Shown: positions 8,205 to 16,999, counted from the first letter of the stretch. The stretch: 26,396 nucleotides of DNA from a virus (IMGVR_UViG_3300029923_000094:1-26396), one strand, 5' to 3'. Translations and numbers: made by a program. Notes: generated by a model not told the origin, from the sequence alone.

Positions 8205-9477
8205 CGTTATTTTCGTTGTTACTATCGTTTTTGTCCACAGGAGTCGTAGGCTTTGCGGGCGCTGCTAGGGCCTCATTTATGCCTCTAAGGTTAGCTGATA
8301 CCAGTACGGCATCTCCGCCCTTAACAGGCTCTTTATTTTCTTCTCTACGCCATTCATTAACTGTATAGATTCCCGCGGCTATCGTCTGTGTCTGATACTT
8401 AACACGACTATCCAGGTCACACGCATACAGGCCGCGCCGGTCAAACTGAAATTTACGTTTAGTTGCTAATGACGGCGCAATAAGTTTGCGCAATAACTCA
8501 GTTTCTATCTTCCGCAAATAAGGATTTAATGTAGTACTTAGAAAAGCTACGTTAGCCATTTCGGCAGACTTATAGTTATTACTCGTGTCATCAAATACAA
8601 AAGACGGATGCACCCCAAAAAATCTACAGATCTCGCGTACTGTAAATTTTCGGCTTTCCAAAAACTGCATGTCGGTGCTACTCAAAGATATTTGCTTAAA
8701 ATCTACTTGACCAGGTAGGCTAACGATATGCTGGCCGGCGCTAAATTTAGCATCTACGTCAACAGCTGTTTTTTGTAACTGCTTATCCTGGTATTCACCA
8801 AATCCGCGTACACTAGTGTCATTACTTACAATACCGCGTACGTTACCCCCGTTAGCAAATCGTTTTAACGTTTCATTATCTCCAGTAGCAGCAATGCCCG
8901 CCGTTAATCGAGCAAATGACAAAACACTAAGGCCGTTTTTACCGTCTAGTGTTAATCCTTTAATGTGTATTACTTCCGATTCATCAAACACTCCGTATAT
9001 TCCATTAGTAAAATCACTAATAGTGTATCTATCATACGTGGTATCGTGCATAACACAGCCTGAATTGCATAACGCCAGGCGGTCGGCTTCCAGGGTTACC
9101 GAGTTATATATGGGTACTATATAAGCATTACCAGTTAGTAATACATTCTGTACTATCTGTACCCAAAAATCGAAAGCATTTGTATTATTATCAGGCTGTA
9201 TGTTAAGTAAGTAATTTAATCGGCTGCTATTGTCAGCTGTAAACAAATCGCCTTTAAGACGCATGACTTGTATAGGTAGATTCGCTACGCTCTCACTGAG
9301 TAGCTTAACACAGCGAAAAACTGTAGCTATATTAAGCGCCATTTGGTCGTTTCCGTACATAAGATAAGACGTATCGCCAGTACGAGCCGGGGAACCGATA
9401 CTACTAGTACCGCTTCCTTCGGTCGTAATGGCTGTTTCACGTCTAAACCACCGTACTATGTTATTCAAAAAACCCAT
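8182..9477 (-). CDS. Portal protein, HK97 family
   Basis: A 431-residue portal. Visible family signatures are the N-terminal MGFLNNIVRWFRRE, then NIATVFRCVKLLSESVANLP (residues ~50-70), LTGNAYIVPIYN, EVIHIKGLTLDG and the clip/stem region LSSTDMQFLESRKFTVREIC followed by FFGVHPSFVFDD. The tail end is Asn/Asp-rich and probably flexible. It follows the large terminase gene after 128 noncoding bases that hold four phased AAGGTA repeats. Confidence 0.93.
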   Translation of the reverse strand: MGFLNNIVRWFRRETAITTEGSGTSSIGSPARTGDTSYLMYGNDQMALNIATVFRCVKLLSESVANLPIQVMRLKGDLFTADNSSRLNYLLNIQPDNNTNAFDFWVQIVQNVLLTGNAYIVPIYNSVTLEADRLALCNSGCVMHDTTYDRYTISDFTNGIYGVFDESEVIHIKGLTLDGKNGLSVLSFARLTAGIAATGDNETLKRFANGGNVRGIVSNDTSVRGFGEYQDKQLQKTAVDVDAKFSAGQHIVSLPGQVDFKQISLSSTDMQFLESRKFTVREICRFFGVHPSFVFDDTSNNYKSAEMANVAFLSTTLNPYLRKIETELLRKLIAPSLATKRKFQFDRRGLYACDLDSRVKYQTQTIAAGIYTVNEWRREENKEPVKGGDAVLVSANLRGINEALAAPAKPTTPVDKNDSNNENNDGDGNKE

Positions 9478-9544
9478 TTTTCTTAGCTAAAAATTAAAGT
9501 ACTTCTATAATTCGCACAAAACATTAGCTAAGGGGACCACTACT

Positions 9545-9584
9545 AAGGTACGTTAAGGTACGTTAAGGTAGACTAAGGTACACA
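9545..9584. repeat. Four AAGGTA units at exact 10-base spacing
   Basis: AAGGTA occurs at 9545, 9555, 9565 and 9575, with the first two units identical over ten bases (AAGGTACGTT). They sit in the 128-base gap between the large terminase and the portal gene, upstream of the head genes. A 10-base period places every unit on nearly the same face of the helix, as expected for cooperative binding of a protein. No consensus Bacteroidetes promoter was found in the gap. The function is unknown. Confidence 0.6.
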
Positions 9585-9605
9585 TAAATAAACATTTATA
9601 CTTCT

Positions 9606-11327
9606 TTAACGTTCGTAGTCGATAAACAGACGCAAACACATTAGCATAGTTATGACACCGTCTATCCTTTGTGTCTGTTTTCTCTTGACAGGCTTGCAAT
9701 TTTCCAACTTATCGGTTGATAAAACAGCATTTCCAAAACAGTAGGCATTAATTGGGTTATCATTAATAAAAATATGGCCTGTCTTAATTCCATGTTCGAA
9801 AGATTCTACGGGAGCCGTAAAATATCCGTATGTCTGCTTTATGCCTTTCAGAATGTTATCGGCTCCAGACGCGGCCAACATGTTAATTACTTCCTGACTC
9901 TTCCACGGGTCGTAACCGATATTAAGTATCGTAACTACGTCATTAAGTCGTAGCACATAATCTACGATAGTGCGATAGTCAATAACTTCACCAGGAGTTA
10001 ATATTAAATACCCTTTTTCAACCCATACGCGATACATTTTTTCATTTGGGTGCTTGGATAATGCCCCCTCCGGAAAGAAATACGCGGTATGATAGTAGAA
10101 ATTCTTTTTTGCCTCCTCATACATACCTGTAGTAACGGCGCTAAAGTCTCCGCTTTCGCTGAGGTCTATAGATACCATCGCCGCGGGCCTATTCTTTATT
10201 GCGTCTAACGGCATCGGTATACTAACTCTACGCGCTAAAGTGCTACTTATCCAGCATTTTTGTTCATTCTCAGCATATATGTTAAGTAACTTAGTGCGAA
10301 AGGCAAGCATTGCCTCCGCGCCATTTCGGATAGCCTTTTTATATTCTTGCCGATAAAAATCCATAGATACAGTAATACCCAAATGCGGCTGCACCTTTCT
10401 CCAAGTATTTTCGTCATCCTCCGCGTCGTCAAGATCGGGTTCAAACAGGTGTACAAACAGACTGTCGTCGTCGAAATCACCCAGTAGCATAGATTTATAA
10501 CCTTGTAGCATTTCATAAAATGGACCGTCGAATACATCAGACGCCGTAGTAATGATCATAGTTAACGGGTTATCCCTAATACCCATCGACGTAGTAAGTA
10601 CAGTTAACAATTCACTATCTCGTGCCTGGCTAAACTCATCCATTACTACGGTACTGGCATTTAATCCGTCCTTTGTGCGGGCGTTGGCTGTTAAGCACTG
10701 GGCAAAAGCCGTACGGTCTTTGCGCCGGCTCTTTATCGTTTGTTCATTCACGGTGTATCGTCGCTGCTTCGGGTCTAATTTTCTAAAGCATCCACGTATG
10801 ACGTCAAAACATTTTTTGGCCTGATCGCTACTATTGGCACCGGTGTAACACTCCGCGTTTGCATCGCCGTAAAGTACATCGTAAACGATAGGTGCGGCGC
10901 TGCTGGTTGTCTTACTATACTTACGAGGTACGTATAAACACACTTCGCGTACTACTCGTCTGAGTACTCTATTTTCATCCTCTTGCCAAAATCCGTATAT
11001 GCTAGCAAACTGAAACGTTTGTACAGGCGTTAATCTATAACACTGCTGCCCAGTCTTACCGGGAAAATATAGATTTTCATAGCAGGCTATAAACTTTTTT
11101 ATTTCCGTCGCATTAAGTCCGTATTTATCCGTCAGTCTAAAAAAACGACGTACTGCTAACTGCTCATATAAGTTGTGCGCGTCCGGGTGCGTAGCTACTT
11201 CGGTAGTATATTCTACCAAGCGTGTATCTACGACATCTAAATTATAGTCCTCTATAGGTAGCCGGGCCAGCAATTCGCTAACTTCTTCTTTCGCGGTGTG
11301 CAGTCGGTCTTTTTCTTCTTCTGTCAT
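9606..11327 (-). CDS. terL: Terminase large subunit, HK97 type
   Basis: A 573-residue packaging motor. The ATPase has a Walker A-like PRKYSKT (residues 134-140), with Ser where many relatives have Gly, and Walker B VVMDE (227-231), followed by the coupling segment MIITTAS (257-263). The nuclease half begins with VSIDLSESGDFSAVTT, carrying the metal-binding Asp residues D388 and D394. Length and layout fit Terminase_1/HK97 terminases used by cos-type phages. The ATG overlaps the TGA of a possible 45-residue reading frame (ATGA). The HNH and small terminase genes lie just upstream. Confidence 0.93.
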   Translation of the reverse strand: MTEEEKDRLHTAKEEVSELLARLPIEDYNLDVVDTRLVEYTTEVATHPDAHNLYEQLAVRRFFRLTDKYGLNATEIKKFIACYENLYFPGKTGQQCYRLTPVQTFQFASIYGFWQEDENRVLRRVVREVCLYVPRKYSKTTSSAAPIVYDVLYGDANAECYTGANSSDQAKKCFDVIRGCFRKLDPKQRRYTVNEQTIKSRRKDRTAFAQCLTANARTKDGLNASTVVMDEFSQARDSELLTVLTTSMGIRDNPLTMIITTASDVFDGPFYEMLQGYKSMLLGDFDDDSLFVHLFEPDLDDAEDDENTWRKVQPHLGITVSMDFYRQEYKKAIRNGAEAMLAFRTKLLNIYAENEQKCWISSTLARRVSIPMPLDAIKNRPAAMVSIDLSESGDFSAVTTGMYEEAKKNFYYHTAYFFPEGALSKHPNEKMYRVWVEKGYLILTPGEVIDYRTIVDYVLRLNDVVTILNIGYDPWKSQEVINMLAASGADNILKGIKQTYGYFTAPVESFEHGIKTGHIFINDNPINAYCFGNAVLSTDKLENCKPVKRKQTQRIDGVITMLMCLRLFIDYER

Positions 11328-11461
11328 AGTCTACTACGTACGTTTATATAGTGTCTATTCTGCTTATTGTATAACAGAATAGGCAACTTCTTTTTTGATT
11401 CAGCTAGAGAACGCCTGCCTAATTGCTGTGCGTTATCTTTTCTTACCTCGTGACTCATCAT
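11324..11461 (-). CDS. Possible 45-residue basic protein between terS and terL
   Basis: A short frame from ATGATG at 11461 overlaps the last 29 bases of the small terminase gene and ends in TGA sharing ATGA with the terL start. The peptide is basic (MSHEVRKDNAQQLGRR at its start, NRHYINVRSRL at its end). The coupled stop/start and the otherwise unexplained ~100 bases argue for a gene or for a translated leader that couples terS to terL. Against it, the region also contains a good inverted repeat and I know no relative. Confidence 0.35.
   Translation of the reverse strand: MMSHEVRKDNAQQLGRRSLAESKKKLPILLYNKQNRHYINVRSRL
11352..11385. repeat. Inverted repeat in the terS-terL gap
   Basis: CTATTCTG (11355-11362) and CAGAATAG (11375-11382) form an 8-base stem around a 12-base loop; on the + strand the stem extends to 11 pairs with one G-T. 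There is no T-run on the minus strand after it, so it is not an obvious terminator for the leftward genes. It could be an RNA element controlling the step between the terminase subunits. Confidence 0.45.
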
Positions 11462-11861
11462 CGCCGGCGATATTATGTTTAACGATGACCGGGTTTTTTC
11501 CGGCATTTTTTACTTTGTTCGTCAAATCCACCAACGGATCATCGTCCATTTCACCGGATAGATCGGCGGCAGTTAGTCCTAATGCCTTCATTTGCCTAGT
11601 TACACTGTCCTGAGCATCACGTTGTACTCTAAAAGCGGGGTGTGGCGCCATCTTCTTACCGTACCTGGTTGTTTCCAGTATTGTGGTAACGTCTAGTGTG
11701 TCTATCTCATCGTTGGCCAAACCTAATGTACGCAGCGCAGATGCTAACGATATTATCTGTATATCCAGCGATTTACTATAATTTCCGCACGATTTTAGTG
11801 CATTTTTGACTATTTTTTGATAGTCCGATACTTTTTTTGACATATTTGTATATTTATTCAT
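11433..11861 (-). CDS. terS: Terminase small subunit, P27 family
   Basis: A 142-residue DNA-recognition subunit of the packaging terminase. The central and C-terminal pattern LASALRTLGLANDEID, then HPAFRVQRDAQDSVTRQMKALGLT, is the P27-type signature (HPA....r.a.....r....lGLTP). The N-terminal helices (residues 8-60) form the likely DNA-binding part and the C-terminus is Lys-rich. An ATG at 11843 (MSKKVSDYQ) is an alternative start that removes six residues. It lies immediately after the GC-rich dyad region that may be cos. Confidence 0.85.
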   Translation of the reverse strand: MNKYTNMSKKVSDYQKIVKNALKSCGNYSKSLDIQIISLASALRTLGLANDEIDTLDVTTILETTRYGKKMAPHPAFRVQRDAQDSVTRQMKALGLTAADLSGEMDDDPLVDLTNKVKNAGKNPVIVKHNIAGDDESRGKKR

Positions 11862-11901
11862 TCTCTGTATAAAAGTTCCGCAAATCCAAAAATCAACTCA
11901 C

Positions 11902-11982
11902 AAATTTTTTAAGGTTGGGGTGAGGTTTAACGGGGCATACCCCCTTTTAAAAAAATGGCCCCCGGCCTCACTCAAAAAATTT
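11902..11982. other. GC-rich dyad region, candidate cos site
   Basis: Nested inverted repeats lie around the HNH-terS gap: AAATTTTTT (11902-11910) with AAAAAATTT (11974-11982), GTGAGG (11920-11925) with CCTCAC (11966-11971), and GGGG (11932-11935) with CCCC (11941-11944). The core has runs of G and C that stand out in an A/T-rich genome. HNH endonucleases next to P27/HK97-type terminases act with the terminase at cohesive ends, and cos in such phages lies beside these genes. The right arm overlaps the end of the HNH gene. The exact cut cannot be read from the sequence. Confidence 0.5.
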
Positions 11983-12300
11983 TTTTATGATTTTTTTAAC
12001 ATATTCATTATTTCTCTTACGCGTTGCCTCTTTGCCACTCCTGCCCATCTGTGTATGTATTTTAACATGACATTCGTGACATAAGGCCCGTAGATTAGTA
12101 GAGTCATACATTAGTCGTACTTTCTCCCTGTATGTTACAGCACTTTCTACTGCTACTATGTGATGTACTTCGGATGCTGGTGTTATGTAACCATCATCCT
12201 TGCATTGCTCGCAAAGTGGGTGTTTAGTAATAGTATCACGCCTTAACTGTAGCCATTGTGCTGTGTGAATTAGCATAATATAATCTTTATCTTTTGCCAT
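11968..12300 (-). CDS. HNH endonuclease (packaging-associated)
   Basis: A 110-residue HNH nuclease. Zinc-binding pairs CEQC (C30, C33) and CHEC (C74, C77) frame the catalytic segment EVHHIVAVE (H46, H47), followed by TNLRALCHECH with Asn69 and the His of KIH (H82). In HK97-like phages the HNH protein beside the terminase is needed for cos cleavage, and its position directly before terS fits that role. An internal ATG (MLIHTAQWLQLRR) is an alternative start. The C-terminus is basic (RKRNNEYVKKIIKKFF). Confidence 0.9.
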   Translation of the reverse strand: MAKDKDYIMLIHTAQWLQLRRDTITKHPLCEQCKDDGYITPASEVHHIVAVESAVTYREKVRLMYDSTNLRALCHECHVKIHTQMGRSGKEATRKRNNEYVKKIIKKFFE

Positions 12301-12302
12301 AA

Positions 12303-12602
12303 TTATATATCTTTAGTGTTCTTATTATGTCTGACCGGTACAATACCATCCGGTGTGTGTTCCCAATTTCCAAAGTCATTAAACATGCGGGTTATTACTT
12401 CTTTGTCCGTAATCCTATCCGATTCACTATGTCCACCACGTTTATCTGCTGCGTCTATATACTGGCATAGTAGATTGAGCAATGCCGTGTTAAATTCACA
12501 CACATTCTTAAATCCGTATTCATTCTTAATACACTGCAATCTTTGATACATTTCATCATCTACAGATATCTTAATACGTCGTCTTTTCTTATTGTCATTC
12601 AT
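12303..12602 (-). CDS. Small protein with ribbon-helix-helix-like N-terminus
   Basis: A 99-residue protein. After a basic start (MNDNKKRRRIKISVDDE) comes strand-helix-helix spacing (RIKISVDDEMYQRLQCIKNE, then NVCEFNTALLNLLCQYID) that resembles ribbon-helix-helix DNA-binding proteins. The C-terminal part (ITDKEVITRMFNDFGNWEH) is not recognised. I use the ATG at 12602; a GTG at 12608 is possible. It overlaps the stop of the helicase gene by 8 bases. Between helicase and HNH genes a small regulator is common in related phages, but the DNA-binding role here is inference. Confidence 0.6.
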   Translation of the reverse strand: MNDNKKRRRIKISVDDEMYQRLQCIKNEYGFKNVCEFNTALLNLLCQYIDAADKRGGHSESDRITDKEVITRMFNDFGNWEHTPDGIVPVRHNKNTKDI

Positions 12603-13977
12603 AGTCACAGTATTTACGAGTTAAATAATTAAGACTATCCAATAGACTTTGCTGCACACCGGTCTTACTATCCAATGCAGCATTTGCGCGTTCATCTACA
12701 GTATTAGCGCATAATAATTTATATACTGTTACAGGGTGCTGTTGGCCCTGCCTGTGTAGGCGTGCGTTAGCCTGTAAAAACAGTTCCAAATTCCATCCTG
12801 TTCCAAACCATGCTATATAGTGTCCACCCTGCTGCATATTAAGTCCAAATGCAGTAGCAGCAGGATGCGCAAGTAGTACGTCTATCTTTCCAGCATTCCA
12901 AGCTAATAGTTGTCTTTCATCTTTATAGGCTTCTACTTTATAGCCCTTTAGTTTCTTTGTAATTCTAGTTACATCATGTTTATACTGATAGAATACTAAA
13001 ACGCTATTTCCGTTTGCCGCTTCTACGATCTCTGCTAACTTATCCAATTTCTCGTTATGTATATCGTGCACGTTCTTTTCTTCATCATAGATAGCGCCAT
13101 TAGCAAACTGACTAAGTTTATTCATAAGACCTGCAGCACTGTTGGCCAACACATTTGCGGGTTCTCCCGCATGTGCATCGTTAAACTCTATCACTTTTTC
13201 TTTCTCAAATTTAGTATATGCTGCCATTGTTGTAGTTGATAATTCTATTTTTATTGTGTGCATCAATAATTTAGGTAACTGCAAATAATCTTTGGCCTGC
13301 ATAGACAAACAAATATCTTCTATTTTTGTTTTTATAATATCATCGCATCCTTTCTTTACGTCGCACCGCACTACGATATTATTCCATTTGTGAGTTTCAA
13401 AGTATGTTTCCCGATACTTTGATATGCTTTTTCCTAATCTCTGACCCATATCTAAGCAATACATTTGCGCCCACAAATCAATAAGCCCGTTTGGCGCTGG
13501 AGTACCTGTTAAACCAATAACACGTTTAACTGTTGGTGTTGCCATGCGCATCGCTTTAAATCGCTCGCTCTTCGCAGATTTAAAGCTGGTTAATTCATCA
13601 ATAACCAATACGTCAAACGGAAGCATGCCGCCGTATATTCCTACCAGCCATACAAAACTATCTCGGCCGATAACATAAACATCTGCTTTCTGCTCTAGGG
13701 CTAGTCGGCGCTGTTTTTCGGTTCCCATTACTTTAGCCACTTTGAGTGTTTTTAAATGATTCCATTTTTGTGCCTCTGTCGTCCAGGTAGTTTCAGCTAC
13801 TTTTTTCGGGGCTACTACTAAAGATTTACTAATTTCGCAATCGTCCATAAGTTCCTGTATGGCGGTTAATGTACTAACCGTTTTACCTAAACCCATATCT
13901 AGAAAAAGACCGCATCGTTTGTGATTCAATATCCAATCCTTCGCTGTTTTTTGATATTCGTAAGGTTTATATTGCAT
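12595..13977 (-). CDS. SNF2-family DEAD/DEAH-type helicase
   Basis: A 460-residue superfamily 2 ATPase. Motif I is DMGLGKT (residues 27-33), motif II VIDELTSFK (DEL at 127-129), motif III GLTGTPAPNG (155-164), and the C-terminal RecA domain ends in QANARLHRQGQ (402-412), the SNF2-type motif VI. It is the compact phage form that usually lies between a VRR-NUC nuclease and the packaging genes, where it is thought to act in replication or recombination. The gene overlaps the VRR-NUC stop by 11 bases and the next gene by 8. Confidence 0.92.
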   Translation of the reverse strand: MQYKPYEYQKTAKDWILNHKRCGLFLDMGLGKTVSTLTAIQELMDDCEISKSLVVAPKKVAETTWTTEAQKWNHLKTLKVAKVMGTEKQRRLALEQKADVYVIGRDSFVWLVGIYGGMLPFDVLVIDELTSFKSAKSERFKAMRMATPTVKRVIGLTGTPAPNGLIDLWAQMYCLDMGQRLGKSISKYRETYFETHKWNNIVVRCDVKKGCDDIIKTKIEDICLSMQAKDYLQLPKLLMHTIKIELSTTTMAAYTKFEKEKVIEFNDAHAGEPANVLANSAAGLMNKLSQFANGAIYDEEKNVHDIHNEKLDKLAEIVEAANGNSVLVFYQYKHDVTRITKKLKGYKVEAYKDERQLLAWNAGKIDVLLAHPAATAFGLNMQQGGHYIAWFGTGWNLELFLQANARLHRQGQQHPVTVYKLLCANTVDERANAALDSKTGVQQSLLDSLNYLTRKYCDYE

Positions 13978-14290
13978 TGTTATATGTATTTATTACATTA
14001 TCTACTGATTCTTTGCTGTCACATATATACACGTCGTATCCTAAATTGTTGAGTGACTCATGACGTATTTTCTGTAACTTTGTGGCGTGCTTATCTTTAC
14101 TTTTAAGTTCCACCCAAATAGTAATTGCGCCAGGTAATAATATTATCCTGTCCGGATATCCGGTCATATTCTGATTTGAATATTTAAGGCATACGCCTCC
14201 AAGCCTTTTTACAGAATCTACCAAATAGCGTTCTATTGCTTTTTCTGATACCTCGGCGTGATTAACTATATTATTTATTTCTTTCTTCAT
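13967..14290 (-). CDS. VRR-NUC domain nuclease
   Basis: A 107-residue PD-(D/E)XK nuclease of the virus-type replication-repair class. The motif GYPDRIIL (residues 44-51, Asp47) and WVELKSKDKHATKLQK (59-74, Glu61 and Lys63) give the catalytic D...ExK, preceded by SEKAIERYLVDSVKRLGG with the N-terminal Glu. Such small VRR-NUC proteins act on branched DNA; the overlap with the SNF2 helicase suggests a shared task. Its ATG follows the iteron-like noncoding region. Confidence 0.9.
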   Translation of the reverse strand: MKKEINNIVNHAEVSEKAIERYLVDSVKRLGGVCLKYSNQNMTGYPDRIILLPGAITIWVELKSKDKHATKLQKIRHESLNNLGYDVYICDSKESVDNVINTYNNAI

Positions 14291-14309
14291 AATCTTAATT
14301 TTTAACTCC

Positions 14310-14572
14310 GGTAAACTCTCACGCGTACGCGCGTAACTTCTACGTGGGTATGTATTTGTATATATTTTATTAAAAAACTACTATATAACATAACTTTATA
14401 CTTTAATATCAATTTATAGTTTACTTAGTTTACTGTACTGTAAGGTGTTTATTTCTAACTGTTTAGCGGTATACTAAAACGGTAAACTGTAATTTTTGTT
14501 TCGGTTTACGTATACTTATATTTTTTAGATCTCGGTATACTTTCATTTCGGTTTACTTTTCTTAGGTTTACC
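14310..14572. repeat. Ten GTWWAC repeats, candidate replication origin (iterons)
   Basis: The 283 bases between the VRR-NUC start and the primase stop contain no gene. GTWWAC begins at 14311, 14419, 14428, 14469, 14482, 14504, 14510, 14535, 14551 and 14566. The fuller form is (C)GGTWWACT: GGTAAACT, CGGTATACT and CGGTTTACT all occur. From base composition fewer than one would be expected. The region is otherwise very A/T-rich (14350-14420 in particular). Repeats next to the primase-helicase, with an A/T-rich stretch, are the layout of a phage origin. No consensus promoter was found. Confidence 0.6.
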
Positions 14573-14573
14573 T

Positions 14574-16997
14574 TTAAATGTCGCTGTCATCTATTTCTTG
14601 TACCTGAATAACACGCCTAAATCCTTTTTGTGTCCCGTAAAGTTTAGCTGCGTGCTTAGTGGTACTTATACGCTCCCATCCCAGCATATTATCTAGATAC
14701 CTGCATACTCGGCGGGCCAGATATTTATATTCCTTATCGGTCATATCACGGCCCAAGCGTTCACAAATAAATTCGGCGGCACATATTCTTTCACGTCGGA
14801 TAGTTCCAATCTCATCCAACGGGTCGGGATTACTGATATAAGCACGTCTACGTTTTAAATCCCAGCTGTCCCAGTCGGCAGGCAATAGCATATCTAAGAA
14901 AGTATCTAACGCGCCCTGCAACGGGTCGTCGCTGTCGTCGCTGTAGTCTTTTTGTCTTAATCTTGCTTCCCCCTCCAGGTCTTTAGGCAGATACAATTTT
15001 TCGCCCTCTTTATAGCGCTGTACTGCTTCGGCCCAAAGTTGGTTACGATTGCCTGCTAAATCAGCATTTGTGTATTTGCGTAGTGACTCATCGGTAGATA
15101 TAACCCAGAATCTACGGTTAGTATCGCCCTTTAAAAAATAGTCTTCATTCGTGGTACCGCAAAAAATACACTGCCTTGGATGCTTTTCTACAACTGTACC
15201 ATACGCAGCCCTGTAGATGTCGTCCCGTCGTGAGATATAGCCCTTGACCTGTTCTACGTCGCTGCGCTTGATACTCGATAATTCGGCTAACTCTATTATC
15301 CATCCGCAGCGCAAAGCTTCCATACCGTTTTTGCCCTCCGTAGTTGTTAGACTGTCACTAAACCAATCGCCGCCCATTGTATTAAATAGCGTTGATTTTC
15401 CCAAGCCCTCTACACCTTGTATGATAAGACAATAGTCGTATTTGCAACCAGGATTAAAAACGCGCGCTACGGCTGCCGTGAAATGCTTACGCGTCATAGC
15501 GCAATTTAACGGCGTGTCCTCGGCCCCCATATAATCTATTATTAATTTATCCAAGCGCGGAACTCCGTCCCATTGCAGGCCTTGTAAATAAGTTTTTATG
15601 GGGTGTATTTGATGTTTTGTTAATACTACGTCTTTTGCGTCTTTGATTTTATCTTTTCCGGTTACGTCGTAATTTTCCTCTAAATATACGCGTAAATTAG
15701 CATCGTCCCTGTTTCCCCATTGCGTAGCTTTTTTATCCCATGGCAAACCGTTTCGTAGCAAGTCAAATCCACTAAATAGATCATGAAATAGGTGGCCCTT
15801 TAATTTTGGATCATTCTCCAGGATGGATATTATATTTTTAGCCGTTGATTTAACAGCACCTTTTCTATCGTAGTCTAAACCAGCCATCCAGTCTGTGTTC
15901 TCTGCTTCGTCGGCTTCAACGTCTACACCATCGAAATCACTATTGGCGTCGGCCTGGCGTTCTTTTGTGAGTAGAACACGAACATTCTTATCTTTAGCAC
16001 AGAAGTCCTGCATTTTAATATAGGATGGAATGTGTGTAATATCTGTTACTTTTGTGCCCTCATCCTCTGCGCCAAATTTATGAATGCGTACCAGGTCAAA
16101 GGCATTACATAACTGTCGGCTCGCCGGATCTGTTTCATGATGGCTATAGGCAAATTTATTTTCATAACATACCAATCCTCCAGCAACACTACCAAGCTTG
16201 TATGTATAGCGGTTGTCTGTAGCCGTTCTTTCGTATTTGTCTTGCAGAAATATGTCTATAGCATCTTCTATAGTATATACGCGGTTAAATGCGCCGATTA
16301 GTCCTGGTTTCTCCAGTGGGTCTCCAGCCTTTCGTATTTCGTGTGCGATAATATCACCCTCACGACTACTTATAGGCCACTGTGAAACATCGTGGAAGTC
16401 CTTATAGGTGCTTAGTATCTTATCTACGTTACAGGCTTTCCCGTCTTGATATTCAAATATGTAAGGCGCGTCCTTGCTTGAAGATGGCCAATAAAATAGC
16501 CGGGGTAATTCGTAGGTTGTGTCATCAAACAGATCTATACCTATTTCGGCAGCTATCTTACGACAAAGGGGCTCGTATTCTGCGGGTGATACTTGGCGGC
16601 TTAACGGAAATACCAAACGAAATCGTGGTTTTTCGTTGGCGTGCTTATGCGTACTATATAGCATGGCTGCGAAGTCATAGGCCATAGAAAAGTCGTCCCA
16701 CACATTTGGTGTTCCATAGTCAATATCTAAAGTAGCCACAGTACGATACATTACGTTAGCATTTTTGCGTATTCCTCCAGATAAATAACCACCTACGAAT
16801 CCTCCGACATCTTTTATTTCGCTCTGTTCATCGCGGCTCATTTTTGTGTATTCTTTAGCTGTTTCATCAGTGCGTTTTGTATCAGCACAACGCGCTAATA
16901 ATTCACTCCATTTCCAGCAGCGATTTTTCCATTTTTTAGATAATCTACTATGCGCTGTAGCTATATCTATTTCTATGTCGTGCTTAATTTCTATCAT
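14574..16997 (-). CDS. Primase-helicase (BT4734-like primase plus VirE SF3-like helicase)
   Basis: An 807-residue two-part replication protein. The N-terminal third looks like an archaeo-eukaryotic-type primase: ATLDIDYG (Asp91, Asp93), then STHKHANEKPRFRLVFPLSR (115-134) and ELPRLFYWPS (163-172), the pattern of BT4734-like/VirE N-terminal domains. A middle segment with CYENKFAYSHHETDPASR follows. The C-terminal part is a VirE-type helicase with Walker A GVEGLGKST (528-536), Walker B WIIELAEL (566-573) and sensor FCGTTN (612-617), followed by FLKGDTNRRFWVIS. It should prime and unwind phage DNA. It lies just upstream of the iteron-like region and 2 bases after the PcfJ gene. Confidence 0.9.
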   Translation of the reverse strand: MIEIKHDIEIDIATAHSRLSKKWKNRCWKWSELLARCADTKRTDETAKEYTKMSRDEQSEIKDVGGFVGGYLSGGIRKNANVMYRTVATLDIDYGTPNVWDDFSMAYDFAAMLYSTHKHANEKPRFRLVFPLSRQVSPAEYEPLCRKIAAEIGIDLFDDTTYELPRLFYWPSSSKDAPYIFEYQDGKACNVDKILSTYKDFHDVSQWPISSREGDIIAHEIRKAGDPLEKPGLIGAFNRVYTIEDAIDIFLQDKYERTATDNRYTYKLGSVAGGLVCYENKFAYSHHETDPASRQLCNAFDLVRIHKFGAEDEGTKVTDITHIPSYIKMQDFCAKDKNVRVLLTKERQADANSDFDGVDVEADEAENTDWMAGLDYDRKGAVKSTAKNIISILENDPKLKGHLFHDLFSGFDLLRNGLPWDKKATQWGNRDDANLRVYLEENYDVTGKDKIKDAKDVVLTKHQIHPIKTYLQGLQWDGVPRLDKLIIDYMGAEDTPLNCAMTRKHFTAAVARVFNPGCKYDYCLIIQGVEGLGKSTLFNTMGGDWFSDSLTTTEGKNGMEALRCGWIIELAELSSIKRSDVEQVKGYISRRDDIYRAAYGTVVEKHPRQCIFCGTTNEDYFLKGDTNRRFWVISTDESLRKYTNADLAGNRNQLWAEAVQRYKEGEKLYLPKDLEGEARLRQKDYSDDSDDPLQGALDTFLDMLLPADWDSWDLKRRRAYISNPDPLDEIGTIRRERICAAEFICERLGRDMTDKEYKYLARRVCRYLDNMLGWERISTTKHAAKLYGTQKGFRRVIQVQEIDDSDI

Positions 16998-16999
16998 AG

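Noticed and set aside
10247-10537. 96-codon minus frame inside terL
   Set aside because: Out-of-frame shadow of the terminase, with no start context or motif.
14310-14572. CRISPR array
   Set aside because: Repeats are only 6-9 bases with irregular spacing and no cas genes; iterons fit better.
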